Shown: positions 43,474 to 52,052 of the stretch, in pieces
Numbering within the stretch: position 1 is the stretch's first letter
Layout: each line of letters begins with the position of its first letter
DNA from: CAWBJO01 sp963789175
Lineage (GTDB): Bacteria; Pseudomonadota; Alphaproteobacteria; Rhizobiales; Aestuariivirgaceae
Direction of reading: 5' to 3'
Assembly (NCBI GenBank): GCA_963789175.1
Contig: CAWBJO010000007.1
Span: 558,001 to 622,000 of the forward strand
DNA: 64,000 nt
The notes under the pieces: generated by a model
Database searches by the model: none
Seen by the model: only the letters and a program-made list of their open reading frames with translations
Told to the model about the DNA's origin: nothing
Made by a program: the position numbers and the translations under genes

Positions 43474-43530
43474 CTCCTGACACGCGCTGTCAGGAGCCTG
43501 TCAGACCTCCTGACAACAGGCTGTCAGGAG
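43474..43530. promoter_or_regulatory. Duplicate palindromic operator, CTCCTGACA-N5/6-TGTCAGGAG
   Basis: Two perfect 9-bp inverted repeats: 43474-43482 / 43488-43496 (5-nt spacer) and 43507-43515 / 43522-43530 (6-nt spacer). An extra half-site CTGTCAG lies between them. The two centres are about 33 bp apart, close to three helical turns. They sit between the WYL regulator and DUF1127 genes and end just upstream of a TATAAT box. Confidence 0.85.
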
Positions 43531-43538
43531 CCCATCAT

Positions 43539-43544
43539 TATAAT
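43539..43544 (+). promoter_or_regulatory. Probable -10 box of the DUF1127 gene
   Basis: TATAAT at 43539-43544, 43 bp before the ATG. The region 17 bp upstream, where a -35 would be, lacks TTGACA and is overlapped by the second inverted repeat. This arrangement fits a promoter controlled by a regulator bound at the repeat. Confidence 0.6.
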
Positions 43545-43586
43545 GATCTCAATACGGTAGAGGACAAATCGGTAAAGGAGAGAGCC

Positions 43587-43847
43587 ATGAGAAACTATGC
43601 ATTGTTTCGCGCAGAAAACGAGCAGATGGCAAATGTGGGTACCGGCCGGCTGGTCCGGATGTGGAGGAATTGGAAGGCCCGCCAGAGGGTCCGCCAGCTG
43701 ACGGAGCTCGACGACGTCATCCTCCAGGACATCGGCATCACGCGGGACGAAATCGACCGGGTGAGACACCTGTCGCTCGACAATGACCCGGCGGCCGAAC
43801 TAGCGCGCGTTCGCCAGCGTGCCCGCTCGACCTTCTGGAAGATCTGA
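43587..43847 (+). CDS. DUF1127 (YjiS-like) small protein
   Basis: 86 residues. The DUF1127 core is RMWRNWKARQRVRQLTELDD followed by VILQDIGITRDEIDR. Small arginine-rich DUF1127 proteins are known in rhizobia to affect RNA turnover and phosphate/carbon metabolism. The role here is not shown. Strong ribosome site AAAGGAGAGAGCC before ATG 43587. Probably controlled by the adjacent WYL regulator through the paired palindromes. Confidence 0.92.
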   Translation: MRNYALFRAENEQMANVGTGRLVRMWRNWKARQRVRQLTELDDVILQDIGITRDEIDRVRHLSLDNDPAAELARVRQRARSTFWKI

Positions 43848-43878
43848 GGCCGGCGGGATCGACCGGCTCTCCACCCCT

Positions 43879-45762
43879 TCATCGATGGGCCGGCGCTCGG
43901 GCGTCGTGCCCCTCGAGGTCGGGAATTGCCGCCTTGGGCTCCAGAGGCGCGCGGATGGTGCAGACTACGCCGTCTTCAGCATAGTCGATGTCGACCCTGC
44001 CTCCGAGGTCCTGGGCGACGCTCTGCTCGATCAACCGCGATCCGAAGCCGCGGCGGGTCGGCCGGGAAACCTTCGGTCCATCGCGCTCCCGCCAGTCGAG
44101 GCAGAGCTCGCGGGCGCCTTTCTGGCCGGCAACGGCCCAGACGATGTCGACGCGCCCCTTGCTTTCGGAGAGCGCTCCGTACTTCGCAGCATTGGTTCCG
44201 AGCTCGTGCAGCGCCATGGCGAGGGCGAGGGCGAATCTCGGCGTCAAGGCGATATCGGGACCTTCGATGAAGAAGCGGTCGTGCTCCTTGCTGCGGTAGG
44301 GTGCGATCGCCTTGCCGACAATTTCCTGCAGGTCGGCCCCTTCCCAGTTCTCGCGGGTCAGGACGTCGTGGGCGCCGGCCAGCGCAATGAGCCGCGAGTC
44401 GAACCGCGCTCCGGCTTCCTCGAGCGTCGGACTGGTCCGCAGCGTCAGTCCGGCCATCGATTGAACGGTGGCCAGGGTGTTCTTGACACGGTGATTGAGC
44501 TCGTTGATCAGCAGCTTCAGATGCTGCTCGAATCCCTTGCGTTCCGAGATGTCCTGGAGCACGCCGATCATTCCGGCGGGCGTGCCGTCGGCCGAGTGGA
44601 TCAGCCGGCCGCGCGATGCGATCCATGACTGGCGCCCGCCTGGCTTGTTGACCCGGTACTCGACCGCATAGTCCTCACCGCTCGTCATCGCTTCGTCGAC
44701 GGCGCGCGAGGCGCGCACCGCATCCTCGGGATGAAGAAAGGTCAGGAGCTTCGACCAGGTCAGCCGCGAATTCTGAGGAAGGCCGAACAACTCGTAAACA
44801 CGCGGCGAGACGTCGAGCTCGTCGGTCGAGGCGTTCCACGTCCAATCGCCGAGGGCGCCGGCATCGAGGGCAAGGCGCATGCGGTCCGTGCTCCGGCCGA
44901 GCCGGGCTTCGCTTTCGCGCAGCCGCGCCAGCGCCTGCTTGTGGGTGGTGATATCGGTATCGGTGCCGATCCAGCGAAGAACGTTGCCCGCCGCGTCGCG
45001 AATGGCGCGGCCGCGGGTCATCAGCCAATGGAGGCTGCCGTCGGGAAGCGTCAGGCGCCACTCGTGCTCGTAGACCGCGCCCGGCGACTGCGCGGCATCC
45101 CATGCCTTCTGGGCCCGCTCCATGTCTTCCGGCACCATGCCGGGAAGCCACGGCTTGCCGATCGCCTCGGAGACAGGACGGCCGGTGAGCTCGGTCCAGC
45201 GATTGTTCACATATTCGATGATGCCCGTCGCATCCGCCTGCCAGACGATCTGCGGCATGAAATCGGAAAGCTCGCGGTAGCGCTCCTCGCTTTCGCGGAG
45301 CCTCTCCTCCACGGCCTTGCGCTGGGTGATGTCGAGATCGACCCCGAAGATGCGTCGTCCATCGGGCTCGTCCGGTCCGACAACGGAGCGGCGCTCCACC
45401 CATCGAATGCGCCCGTCGGCACCGCGAAGCCGGAGTTGGATGATGAAGCGCGACCCTTCGGGCGCCGCCTGTTCATCGGCCCGGACCGCGATCAGACGCT
45501 CCCGGTCGTCAGGGTGGGTGAAATCGAGGAAGGCGTCGAGCGACGGTTCGACGGCGCCCTCGGGCACGCCGATCTGGAAATAGCCGCGCGGCGACCATTC
45601 GACGCCGCCGGTCCGGAGGTTGTAGTGCCACGGCGCAGCTTCGGCACCCTCGAGGGCGACCTCCAGAGCCAGAACGGCGCGCGCAAGGGAGTCCTGCGAG
45701 TCGCCCTCGGCTCGCTTCATCGGGTCACCCGCGACAGGACCGTGAACGTTCTTCTTTGCCAT
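43879..45762 (-). CDS. Three-PAS HWE-type sensor histidine kinase
   Basis: 627 residues, soluble, no membrane segment. PAS domains at about 30-150 (WHYNLRTGGVEWSPRGYFQI), 160-285 (IVWQADATGIIEYVNNRWTE) and 292-415 (LGDWTWNASTDELDVSPRVY), each followed by a PAC motif (DITQRK, DITTHK, DISERK). The HWE kinase domain begins LLINELNHRVKNTLATVQSM with the phosphoacceptor His and contains VLTRENWEGADLQEIV (the WE pair) and ALHELGTNAAKYGALSE. Cytoplasmic light, redox or small-molecule sensing is possible; a LOV cysteine was not seen. No response regulator is adjacent. Confidence 0.93.
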   Translation of the reverse strand: MAKKNVHGPVAGDPMKRAEGDSQDSLARAVLALEVALEGAEAAPWHYNLRTGGVEWSPRGYFQIGVPEGAVEPSLDAFLDFTHPDDRERLIAVRADEQAAPEGSRFIIQLRLRGADGRIRWVERRSVVGPDEPDGRRIFGVDLDITQRKAVEERLRESEERYRELSDFMPQIVWQADATGIIEYVNNRWTELTGRPVSEAIGKPWLPGMVPEDMERAQKAWDAAQSPGAVYEHEWRLTLPDGSLHWLMTRGRAIRDAAGNVLRWIGTDTDITTHKQALARLRESEARLGRSTDRMRLALDAGALGDWTWNASTDELDVSPRVYELFGLPQNSRLTWSKLLTFLHPEDAVRASRAVDEAMTSGEDYAVEYRVNKPGGRQSWIASRGRLIHSADGTPAGMIGVLQDISERKGFEQHLKLLINELNHRVKNTLATVQSMAGLTLRTSPTLEEAGARFDSRLIALAGAHDVLTRENWEGADLQEIVGKAIAPYRSKEHDRFFIEGPDIALTPRFALALAMALHELGTNAAKYGALSESKGRVDIVWAVAGQKGARELCLDWRERDGPKVSRPTRRGFGSRLIEQSVAQDLGGRVDIDYAEDGVVCTIRAPLEPKAAIPDLEGHDARAPAHR

Positions 45763-46171
45763 TTCCAGTGGCCTCGGACACGGACCGTTTTAGCCGGTCT
45801 CGACGGAGGATACTACTCGGCCGGGATCAGAACGTGGCCGAGCCGCGCCCCGCCGTCCGAGAACGAATGCGGTCGCCGCCCCTTGCAGCCGATTCACGGC
45901 GAAGCCGGTGGCGATGCCGATGTCTCGTTAGACCACCCCGCGGCTTCCGATGATGAGAACGGCGAATGGTGAATTCAGAGAGATGGACTGCGAAGTCGCC
46001 ACAGTCCAGATTCAGCCATGCGTGCGCGGCATAGGTGGAATGTGGGCTCGAAGGCCGGCACGACGGCCAAGAGCTTGTGCCAACTTCCAAAACTCGAGCC
46101 GCTATTGCACTTTGATTTCCACGGCCGGCGGTGAAAGATGAAATGTGATCGATCGGCGCGCAGGAACGTTC
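45763..46171. other. Intergenic region between divergent kinase and acyl-CoA dehydrogenase genes
   Basis: 409 bp. Short ORFs on both strands (for example minus 46183-45827) have no recognisable domain. The region around 45930-46010 is less GC-rich and may hold the promoter of the acyl-CoA dehydrogenase operon. No RNA gene or repeat seen. Confidence 0.5.
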
Positions 46172-47338
46172 ATGGCCATACACGATCCGACATCCACCCT
46201 CGCCGATATCCGCGCCGGCGTTGCGAGCGTGTGCCGGCGGTTTCCGGGGGACTACTGGCGCGACTGCGACCGGAAGCGGACGTATCCCGCCGACTTCGTA
46301 GACGCACTCACCGACGAGGGCTATCTCGCCGCCATGATCCCCGAGCAGTACGGCGGCTCGGGACTAAACCTCACTGCCGCCGCCGCCATACTGGAGGAGA
46401 TCCACAAGAGCGGCTGCAACGCCGCGGCCTGCCATGCGCAGATGTACACGATGGGAACGGTCCTTCGTCACGGCAGTGCCACGCAAAAACAGACCTATCT
46501 GCCGAGGATCGCCGACGGCTCGCTGCGCCTGCAGGCCTTCGGCGTGACCGAGCCGACGAGCGGAACCGACACGCTGTCGCTCAAGACGACGGCGAAGCGC
46601 GACGGCGATCACTACGTGATCAACGGCCAGAAGATCTGGACCTCACGCGCGGAGCATTCCGACCTCATGCTGCTGCTCGCGCGCACGACACCTCGTGAAG
46701 ACACCGCCGAGCGGACCGACGGACTTTCGGTGTTCCTCCTCGACCTCCGGAACCTGGTGGGCAATGGCGTCACCATCCGGCCGATCCCGACAATGATCAA
46801 TCATGCCACAACCGAGGTCTTCTTCGACAACGTCCGAACCCCGGCGGCAAGCCTCATCGGGGAGGAAGGCAAGGGCTTCCGATACATCTTGTCGGGCATG
46901 AACGCCGAGCGGATCCTGATCGCTGCCGAGTGCATCGGCGATGCCAAGTGGTTCCTGGACAAGGGTTCGGCCTATGCACGGGAGCGGGTCGTGTTCGGAG
47001 CGCCGATCGGCCGGAACCAGGGAGTGCAGTTTCCGTTGGCACGAGCCTTTGCGCACATGCTGGCCGCGGAGGCGATCGTCTATCGGGCCGCGGCCCTCTA
47101 CGATGCCGGAGAGGACCCCGGCGTCGAGGCCAATGCCGCCAAGATGCTGGCGGCGGATGCCTCCTGGGAAGCCGCCGAGGCATGTCTGCAGACGCATGGC
47201 GGCTTCGGGTTTGCGGAGGAGTACGACATCGAGCGCAAGTTCCGCGAGACGCGGCTCTACCAGGTCGCTCCCATCTCGACCAATCTCATCCTCTGCTATC
47301 TCGCCGAACGCGTGCTCGGACTGCCCAAGTCGTACTGA
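46172..47338 (+). CDS. Acyl-CoA dehydrogenase family protein
   Basis: 388-residue FAD enzyme. N-terminal helices (YPADFVDALTDEGYLAAMIP), LQAFGVTEPTSGTDTLSLKT, the flavin strand INGQKIWTSRAEHSDLMLLL, and a C-terminal THGGFGFAEEYDIERKFRET. ATG 46172 has AGGAA seven bases upstream; a frame open from 46145 is less likely. It is followed by MmgE/PrpD and, convergently, CoA-transferase genes, so a CoA-activated organic acid is the likely substrate (inference). Confidence 0.93.
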   Translation: MAIHDPTSTLADIRAGVASVCRRFPGDYWRDCDRKRTYPADFVDALTDEGYLAAMIPEQYGGSGLNLTAAAAILEEIHKSGCNAAACHAQMYTMGTVLRHGSATQKQTYLPRIADGSLRLQAFGVTEPTSGTDTLSLKTTAKRDGDHYVINGQKIWTSRAEHSDLMLLLARTTPREDTAERTDGLSVFLLDLRNLVGNGVTIRPIPTMINHATTEVFFDNVRTPAASLIGEEGKGFRYILSGMNAERILIAAECIGDAKWFLDKGSAYARERVVFGAPIGRNQGVQFPLARAFAHMLAAEAIVYRAAALYDAGEDPGVEANAAKMLAADASWEAAEACLQTHGGFGFAEEYDIERKFRETRLYQVAPISTNLILCYLAERVLGLPKSY

Positions 47339-47355
47339 CAATCGAGAGGGAGACT

Positions 47356-48684
47356 GTGAGCGCGACCACCCATATGGACCATCTCCTCGCCATCGCCGCG
47401 ATGGATGAAGCGCTCATCCCGACGGCAGCGCGGCGCATGGCGATGTTTTCGCTGTTCGACTGGATGGTGGTGGCGCGTGCCGGCTCGGAACAACCCTCGA
47501 GCCGCATCATCAGCGATTTCGTGCTGGAGGAGGGCGGGCAGCCGGTGGCGTCCGTGATCGGCAGTCCGGTGCGAACACCGGCGCGCGCGGCGGCGCTCGC
47601 CAACGGCACCATCTCGCATGCCCTCGACTACGACGACACGCACTTTGCGCATGTCGCCCATCCCTCAGTCGCCATCCTGCCGGCTGCGCTGGCTGCGGGC
47701 GAGGCGCGAGATCAACGTGCGTCATCCGTCGTCGCCGCGTTCCTGCTCGGTGCCGAAGCTTCCTGCCGGATCGGCATGGTCCTCGGTCGCGACCACTACG
47801 ATCGCGGGTTCCACCAGACCGCCACCGCAGGTGCAGTCGGCGCCACAGTTGCCGCCGGCCGCATCTATGAACTTTCGACGGACCAAATGCGGAATGCCTT
47901 GAGCCTCGTCACGACAAGGGCGTCCGGCCTCAAGTCGCAGTTCGGAACCATGGGAAAGGCGTTCAACGCCGGCATCGCGGCGGCAAATGGCGTCGAGGCG
48001 GCGTCGCTCGCAGAACTCGGCTTCATCTCCAGTGAAGACGGCTTCGGCGGCATGCAAGGTTTCATCGAGACGCATTCGCTCGCCCCGATCGAGGCGGGAC
48101 CGTGGCGCGATCCTCCGCCGAAGCGCTTCGTGTTCGAGGACATCAAGTACAAGCTGCATGCCTGCTGCCATGGCACGCACGCCATGATCGAGGCCCTGCG
48201 GGAAATCAAAAACCGGCACGACATAAAGCCCGAACTGGTGAAAGGTCTCGTGCTGCGCACCAATCCGCGGTGGCTGAAGGTGTGCGACGTGAAGGCTCCG
48301 CGCACCGGCCTCGAGGCGAAATTCAGCTACGCGATGCTCGCCAGCATGACGCTCCAAGGCATCGATACGGCGTCCGATGCGGCCTACAGGGATGAGCTTT
48401 GCGCCGATGCCGCCCTCGTCGACGTTGCCAGGCGAGTGGGGGTGGCGGCCGATGAGACCATTGCGGAAATGGCGGCAGACGTGACGCTCACGATGGCGGA
48501 CGGCACGACACACCGCGCGTCGCACGATCTCGCGGTGCCGATGGCTGCCGACGCACTGGAACGCGGATTGAGGGAAAAGGCCGGGAGCCTGCTGGGCGAA
48601 ACCGCAGCCGGCAGGCTGTGGGACGCCGTGTCGAACATCGAGAACCGATCGGCAAGGGAGATCGGCGGGCTCCTCACTTGCTGA
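47356..48684 (+). CDS. MmgE/PrpD family protein
   Basis: 442 residues. The family includes 2-methylcitrate dehydratase and cis-aconitate decarboxylase-like enzymes. The blocks NGTISHALDYDDTHFAHVAH, EASCRIGMVLGRDHYDRGFH, FGTMGKAFNAGIAAANGVEA and KYKLHACCHGTHAMIEALRE are typical. No methylcitrate synthase is adjacent, so it is not simply PrpD of propionate metabolism. GTG 47356 follows GAGAGGGAG, 17 bp after the dehydrogenase. The last 11 bp overlap the convergent CoA-transferase gene. Confidence 0.92.
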   Translation: MSATTHMDHLLAIAAMDEALIPTAARRMAMFSLFDWMVVARAGSEQPSSRIISDFVLEEGGQPVASVIGSPVRTPARAAALANGTISHALDYDDTHFAHVAHPSVAILPAALAAGEARDQRASSVVAAFLLGAEASCRIGMVLGRDHYDRGFHQTATAGAVGATVAAGRIYELSTDQMRNALSLVTTRASGLKSQFGTMGKAFNAGIAAANGVEAASLAELGFISSEDGFGGMQGFIETHSLAPIEAGPWRDPPPKRFVFEDIKYKLHACCHGTHAMIEALREIKNRHDIKPELVKGLVLRTNPRWLKVCDVKAPRTGLEAKFSYAMLASMTLQGIDTASDAAYRDELCADAALVDVARRVGVAADETIAEMAADVTLTMADGTTHRASHDLAVPMAADALERGLREKAGSLLGETAAGRLWDAVSNIENRSAREIGGLLTC

Positions 48685-49796
48685 ATTCGCGTCTCACATC
48701 CGCGGTGTGCTGGCCGAGATCGGGAACGGCTCCATAGATCACCGTCTCACCCCTCACTCGCGCGCCCGGCGACTGCATCTCGATTCGTCCCCCGCCACTG
48801 TCGACGACAATCAACCGTTGTTGGGGATGAACGAGAACGTCTTCCATGTCCGACAACCGCCCGCAAGCAATACCGGCCGCACCGAGACGTTCGATGGCGG
48901 CTTCGCGCCTCAGCCGTCCGACCTCCATGGCAACGAGTGCGTCGAGCCCGGCACGATTTGCCACCCGTGACACGTTGGTTGCGAAGCGCGGATCGGTCGC
49001 AAGATCGGCACTGCCCAGGACGTCGCGGCAAAGCCCCATCCATTCGCGCTCGTTCTGAACGGCCAGCAATACGATACTTCCCGTCGCTGCAACGAAATGC
49101 ACCATAGGGCGCAATCGTCGGATGCCGCATGCCGACGCGCGGCGGCGGTGACTTTCCGTAGCGTGTCTGCAGATAGGGCACGTTCATCCAATCGGCAATC
49201 GAGTGGAAGAGCGACACCTCGATCGATCGTCCCTCGCTGGTTCGCGCGCGCGCGACGAGAGCCTGAAGGATGGCGGCGTGGGCCGTCATTCCCGCCGCGA
49301 TGTCGCAAATGGATATACCGACCCGGGCGCATTCCTCGGGCGTGCCGTTGATGGCGAGGAGACCGCTCTCGGCCTGGACCAGCAGGTCGTAGGCCTTCTG
49401 GTCGCGATACGGTCCGTCTTCGCCATAGCCGGAGATGGAACAGAAGATGAGCTTCGGATTTCGCAGGCGGAGGGACTCGCCGTCCAACCCGAGACGTGCG
49501 GCTGCTCCGGGCGCGAGGTTCTGGATGAAGACGTCAGCCTCGCCGATCATCGCCAGCAGGAGATCGAGATCGGGCTTCGCCCGCAGATCGAGGCAGACGG
49601 ATTCCTTGCCGCGGTTCAGCCAGACGAAATATGCACTCTCACCGTGGACGTGAGTGTCGTACCGGCGAGCGAAGTCGCCTTCTGGACGCTCGATCTTGAG
49701 GACGCGCGCACCACCGTCCGCCAGCATGCGGGAGGCGTAGGGGGCGGCGACGGCCTGCTCCAGCGATACGACGAGCAGCCCCTCGAGATCCGGCAT
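48674..49796 (-). CDS. CaiB/BaiF family III CoA-transferase (one frameshift)
   Basis: Transfers CoA between organic acids. Frame 1 from ATG 49796: LEGLLVVSLEQAVAAPYASR, LNRGKESVCLDLRAKPD, catalytic Asp in KAYDLLVQAESGLL, then TIAPYGAFRCSDGKY. At about 49073 one extra C breaks the frame. The other frame continues VLLAVQNEREWMGLCRDVLG, VANRAGLDALVAMEV and ends DVRREFSK at 48674. About 373 residues when repaired, slightly short for the family. Likely partner of the adjacent dehydrogenase and MmgE/PrpD in one acid degradation route. If the shift is real, the enzyme is inactive. Confidence 0.88.
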
Positions 49797-49993
49797 CGCT
49801 ATTCCCCTTGGGCTCCGTGGCGGGTCGGAGACATATCACGGCCCGACCAGGGTCGCATCAACCGCCGCGGAGACGGGCGGCGCGGCAGGTCGGCATTTTG
49901 GGGGTCAAGCCGGTTGACAGTGCGCGGCCGACTGGGGCATTGAAACCCGGTTGTCGACCTCGGCGTGCAGCACAATTCAGGGCCGATGATGCC

Positions 49994-50087
49994 GGAGACG
50001 TGGCCGAGAGGCTGAAGGCGGCGGTTTGCTAAACCGTTATATGCCCTTAAAGGCATATCGAGGGTTCGAATCCCTCCGTCTCCGCCA
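49994..50087 (+). tRNA. tRNA-Ser (GCU)
   Basis: 94 nt with a long variable arm (TTATATGCCCTTAAAGGCAT region) and encoded CCA. Acceptor arms GGAGACG (49994-50000) and CGTCTCC (50077-50083) pair fully. The anticodon GCT lies in loop TTGCTAA. Its 3' end is the left boundary of a foreign-looking region, so it is a probable attachment site. Confidence 0.96.
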
Positions 50088-50156
50088 CTTTATCCCCTAA
50101 GCACTTGAAATTAAACAAGATAAAAATAGAACGATCCAAGCTTGCCCATACGCTTG

Positions 50157-50252
50157 CCCATATGGACACAGCTGCTTGCCGGACAGTATCCCGGCGAATG
50201 GGAGCTGTTTGCCCGCCCGGCCAGTGAGGATTACTGGCAGCCTAAGGGCTAG
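50157..50252 (+). other. Possible C-terminal gene remnant next to the tRNA
   Basis: A frame ending in TAG at 50250-50252 reads PIWTQLLAGQYPGEWELFAR then PASEDYWQPKG. The aromatic, well-formed sequence looks like the tail of a once longer protein, but no start or family could be identified. It overlaps the next leftward gene by 11 bp. Confidence 0.3.
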
Positions 50253-50451
50253 GCTCGCTTTCTGGCAGCTTGGCGATCGTATTGGCCATCACGAACGCCT
50301 CCTCATCGGTGAAGTAGGTATCATACATGCCAGGGCCTTCGCGCTGGTAGATGTAGGCGAGTGAGAAGCCGTTGGCGTCCTTGACCACGAAGTGGTTGCC
50401 GGCAGTCCGCTCTACCTGCCAGGGCCCGGGAAACTTGCGCCGCTCAGCCAT
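50242..50451 (-). CDS. Small conserved hypothetical protein, 69 aa
   Basis: Starts MAERRKFPGPWQVERTAGNH and continues FVVKDANGFSLAYIYQREGP, a small family I associate with rhizobia and bradyrhizobia, often in several copies per genome. Compact alpha/beta protein of unknown role. ATG 50451; an upstream ATG at 50484 lacks similarity. A second, frameshifted partial copy lies at 52053-52164 in the same orientation, flanking the phytase block. Confidence 0.78.
   Translation of the reverse strand: MAERRKFPGPWQVERTAGNHFVVKDANGFSLAYIYQREGPGMYDTYFTDEEAFVMANTIAKLPESEPSP
50339..50448. repeat. Direct repeat, copy 1 (about 110 bp)
   Basis: Corresponds to the N-terminal coding half of the 69-aa gene. It matches 52053-52161 in direct orientation with about 85 % identity by eye. 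Confidence 0.8.
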
Positions 50452-50565
50452 GCTCGACCTCCGAAGTCGTGAGACCTCAACCATTTGAATAAAGGCTATT
50501 GTCCCAAGGTGGGTTCTGACTTACCAACGAGGCGATCCAAAGCTCAACAGAGAGGGAGAAGTGAA

Positions 50566-50795
50566 ATGATGCTTGCAACAACGAAAGTCGCGGATGTCGA
50601 TCAGTTCTTGAGGATCTTTTCGACGAAGGGACTGCAAAAGAGAAAGCAGCACGGATGCAAAGGTGCACAGTTTTCCGCGATCCTGTCGAGAACGACGGCG
50701 TGTGGGTGATTTTCGATTGAGATGAGGCCGGCTTCAAGAATTTCGCTGCTGATCCGGACGTGCTGGCAACCTTCAGGAAGCCGGTCGTCAGGTGA
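50566..50795 (+). pseudogene. Degenerate small protein gene (frameshift plus nonsense)
   Basis: ATG 50566 after GAGAGGGAG gives MMLATTKVADVDQFLRIFST and KGLQKRKQHGCKGA, then the frame ends at 50709. Another frame continues VFRDPVENDGVWVIFD, then TGA where Trp is expected, then DEAGFKNFAADPDVLATFRK to 50795. The combined sequence resembles a conserved rhizobial protein of about 80 residues (antibiotic-monooxygenase-like, from memory). Two independent lesions make real decay more likely than a single read error. Confidence 0.75.
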
Positions 50796-50949
50796 TGCCC
50801 AGGCGCCAAAATATCTGCGGCCTGGATGAAGCAGCCATTGGACGAAGCGCGCCAGGTGCGTCACGCTGCGCTAATCCAGCGTTGGAGACCGTGAAAGCGC
50901 TCGACCCACAAAGAGCGCTGATGGCAAAAGCGCGTTTCTCGCAACGCCT

Positions 50950-52044
50950 TTATGGCTCACGGCCTAAATCTGTATTTATCCGCAGATTTGGTCGGAACGC
51001 CCTAGCGATTTTCTCCCAGGGGACAAGCTTAAAATTTTGATGCTGAGAATTGCCAGAGTCATCGTTAGCGTCATCATGAGCAATTAAAATCCCATTAGGA
51101 AAGCGGGCACCTAAAAATCGGCCACTCACTTCAATGCCATCAGTGTGACTGACACCGTCGATTGAACCGTCACCAATGAGGAAGTTTCCTAAGAACTTGC
51201 TATCTCCGATATTGTAAATGGCAAAGGAATCGCTTCCTTGGCTGGAAGCGATCAAGTAGTTTTCCTTCCCTGCATTGTATATAGCGAGCCCTTCTACATC
51301 TGCTTGGAGGTTTCCAGCCTCCTCTGTGCTAGCGACTAAAACGCCTTCTAGCGGCTCTTCGGGCTCGGCTGGGAAACGCCAAATTCCAACTGTTTGCTCC
51401 GCGACGAATAAAAACCCCATTGCATCGTCAGCCACGCATGCTTCAGCTCTGCTACGTAATTTCCAACTCCGACGCAGTTCGAGAGTGAGAGAATTTCCCA
51501 GCGCCACAATTTCCCACTGCTCGACCTGGGTACTTTTTCCATTTTTACCAATATTGAATGCAAAGTAGCGTCCCGTCTTTGGGCTGCGAAACATGCAGAT
51601 TCCGTGAACTTCTACTTCAGATCTATTGTTGTGAGCCATAATTGGTTTGAGCCTTCCGGACCGCGGATCCAAAAGTAAAAGAGCTATCTCTTTGTCATTT
51701 GGGTTGCTCGCAACAACGAGAATCTCCCTCTTGTTGCTCAGTGGAAAGTCGTCTCGCAAGTCAACATTGTTCACGGAAGGCATTTGCAGAAACTGGATCT
51801 CACGCCCCTGCAGGTCATAGACTGCGAGACCGGGAGTTTCCTTGTCGGTCCCAATCACAAAGCTTAAATCAGGGTTTTTCGGGTTTACCCACAGTGCTGG
51901 ATCGTCAGCCGCATCTCCGCTACTGCGGACTGGGACGGTTTCCACTATTGCTTTGACCCCACTCCTTTCATCGGAATGTGCTGGGTCAGCGCTTAACAGG
52001 TAGAGAAAGCACGTAGGAAGGAGTAGCACAGACTTAAGCAGCAA
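50950..52044 (-). CDS. Beta-propeller phytase (3-phytase)
   Basis: Secreted Ca2+-dependent phytase releasing phosphate from inositol hexakisphosphate. About 364 residues. Hydrophobic signal LLLKSVLLLPTCFLYLLSA, then the BPP landmarks SSGDAADDPALWVNPKNPDL, FVIGTDKETPGLAVYDLQGR, VNNVDLRDDF, EVEVHGICMFRSPKTGRYF, RAEACVADDAMGFLFVAEQ and LQADVEGLAIYNAGKENYL. The catalytic Asp/Glu positions look preserved. TTG 52044 is only a candidate start: upstream the frame runs without stop into the frameshifted copy of the 69-aa gene (GTG 52164) and on to 52290. GC content is clearly lower than in the chromosome, suggesting transfer. No transporter or phosphate regulator adjoins. Confidence 0.88.
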   Translation of the reverse strand: MLLKSVLLLPTCFLYLLSADPAHSDERSGVKAIVETVPVRSSGDAADDPALWVNPKNPDLSFVIGTDKETPGLAVYDLQGREIQFLQMPSVNNVDLRDDFPLSNKREILVVASNPNDKEIALLLLDPRSGRLKPIMAHNNRSEVEVHGICMFRSPKTGRYFAFNIGKNGKSTQVEQWEIVALGNSLTLELRRSWKLRSRAEACVADDAMGFLFVAEQTVGIWRFPAEPEEPLEGVLVASTEEAGNLQADVEGLAIYNAGKENYLIASSQGSDSFAIYNIGDSKFLGNFLIGDGSIDGVSHTDGIEVSGRFLGARFPNGILIAHDDANDDSGNSQHQNFKLVPWEKIARAFRPNLRINTDLGREP

Positions 52045-52052
52045 TTGGGCAC

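Noticed and set aside
43474..43530. Paired palindromes as a CRISPR fragment
   Set aside because: Only two short copies with 5-6 nt spacers, no unique spacers of CRISPR length and no cas genes; position fits an operator.
45827..46183. 118-aa minus-strand ORF in the kinase-dehydrogenase gap
   Set aside because: Arg/His/Ser-rich composition, no motif, no ribosome site.
50630..50795. TGA in the 50566 gene as a recoded tryptophan or selenocysteine
   Set aside because: A frame break also exists in the same gene, no SECIS-like element was seen, and other genes here use TGA as a normal stop.
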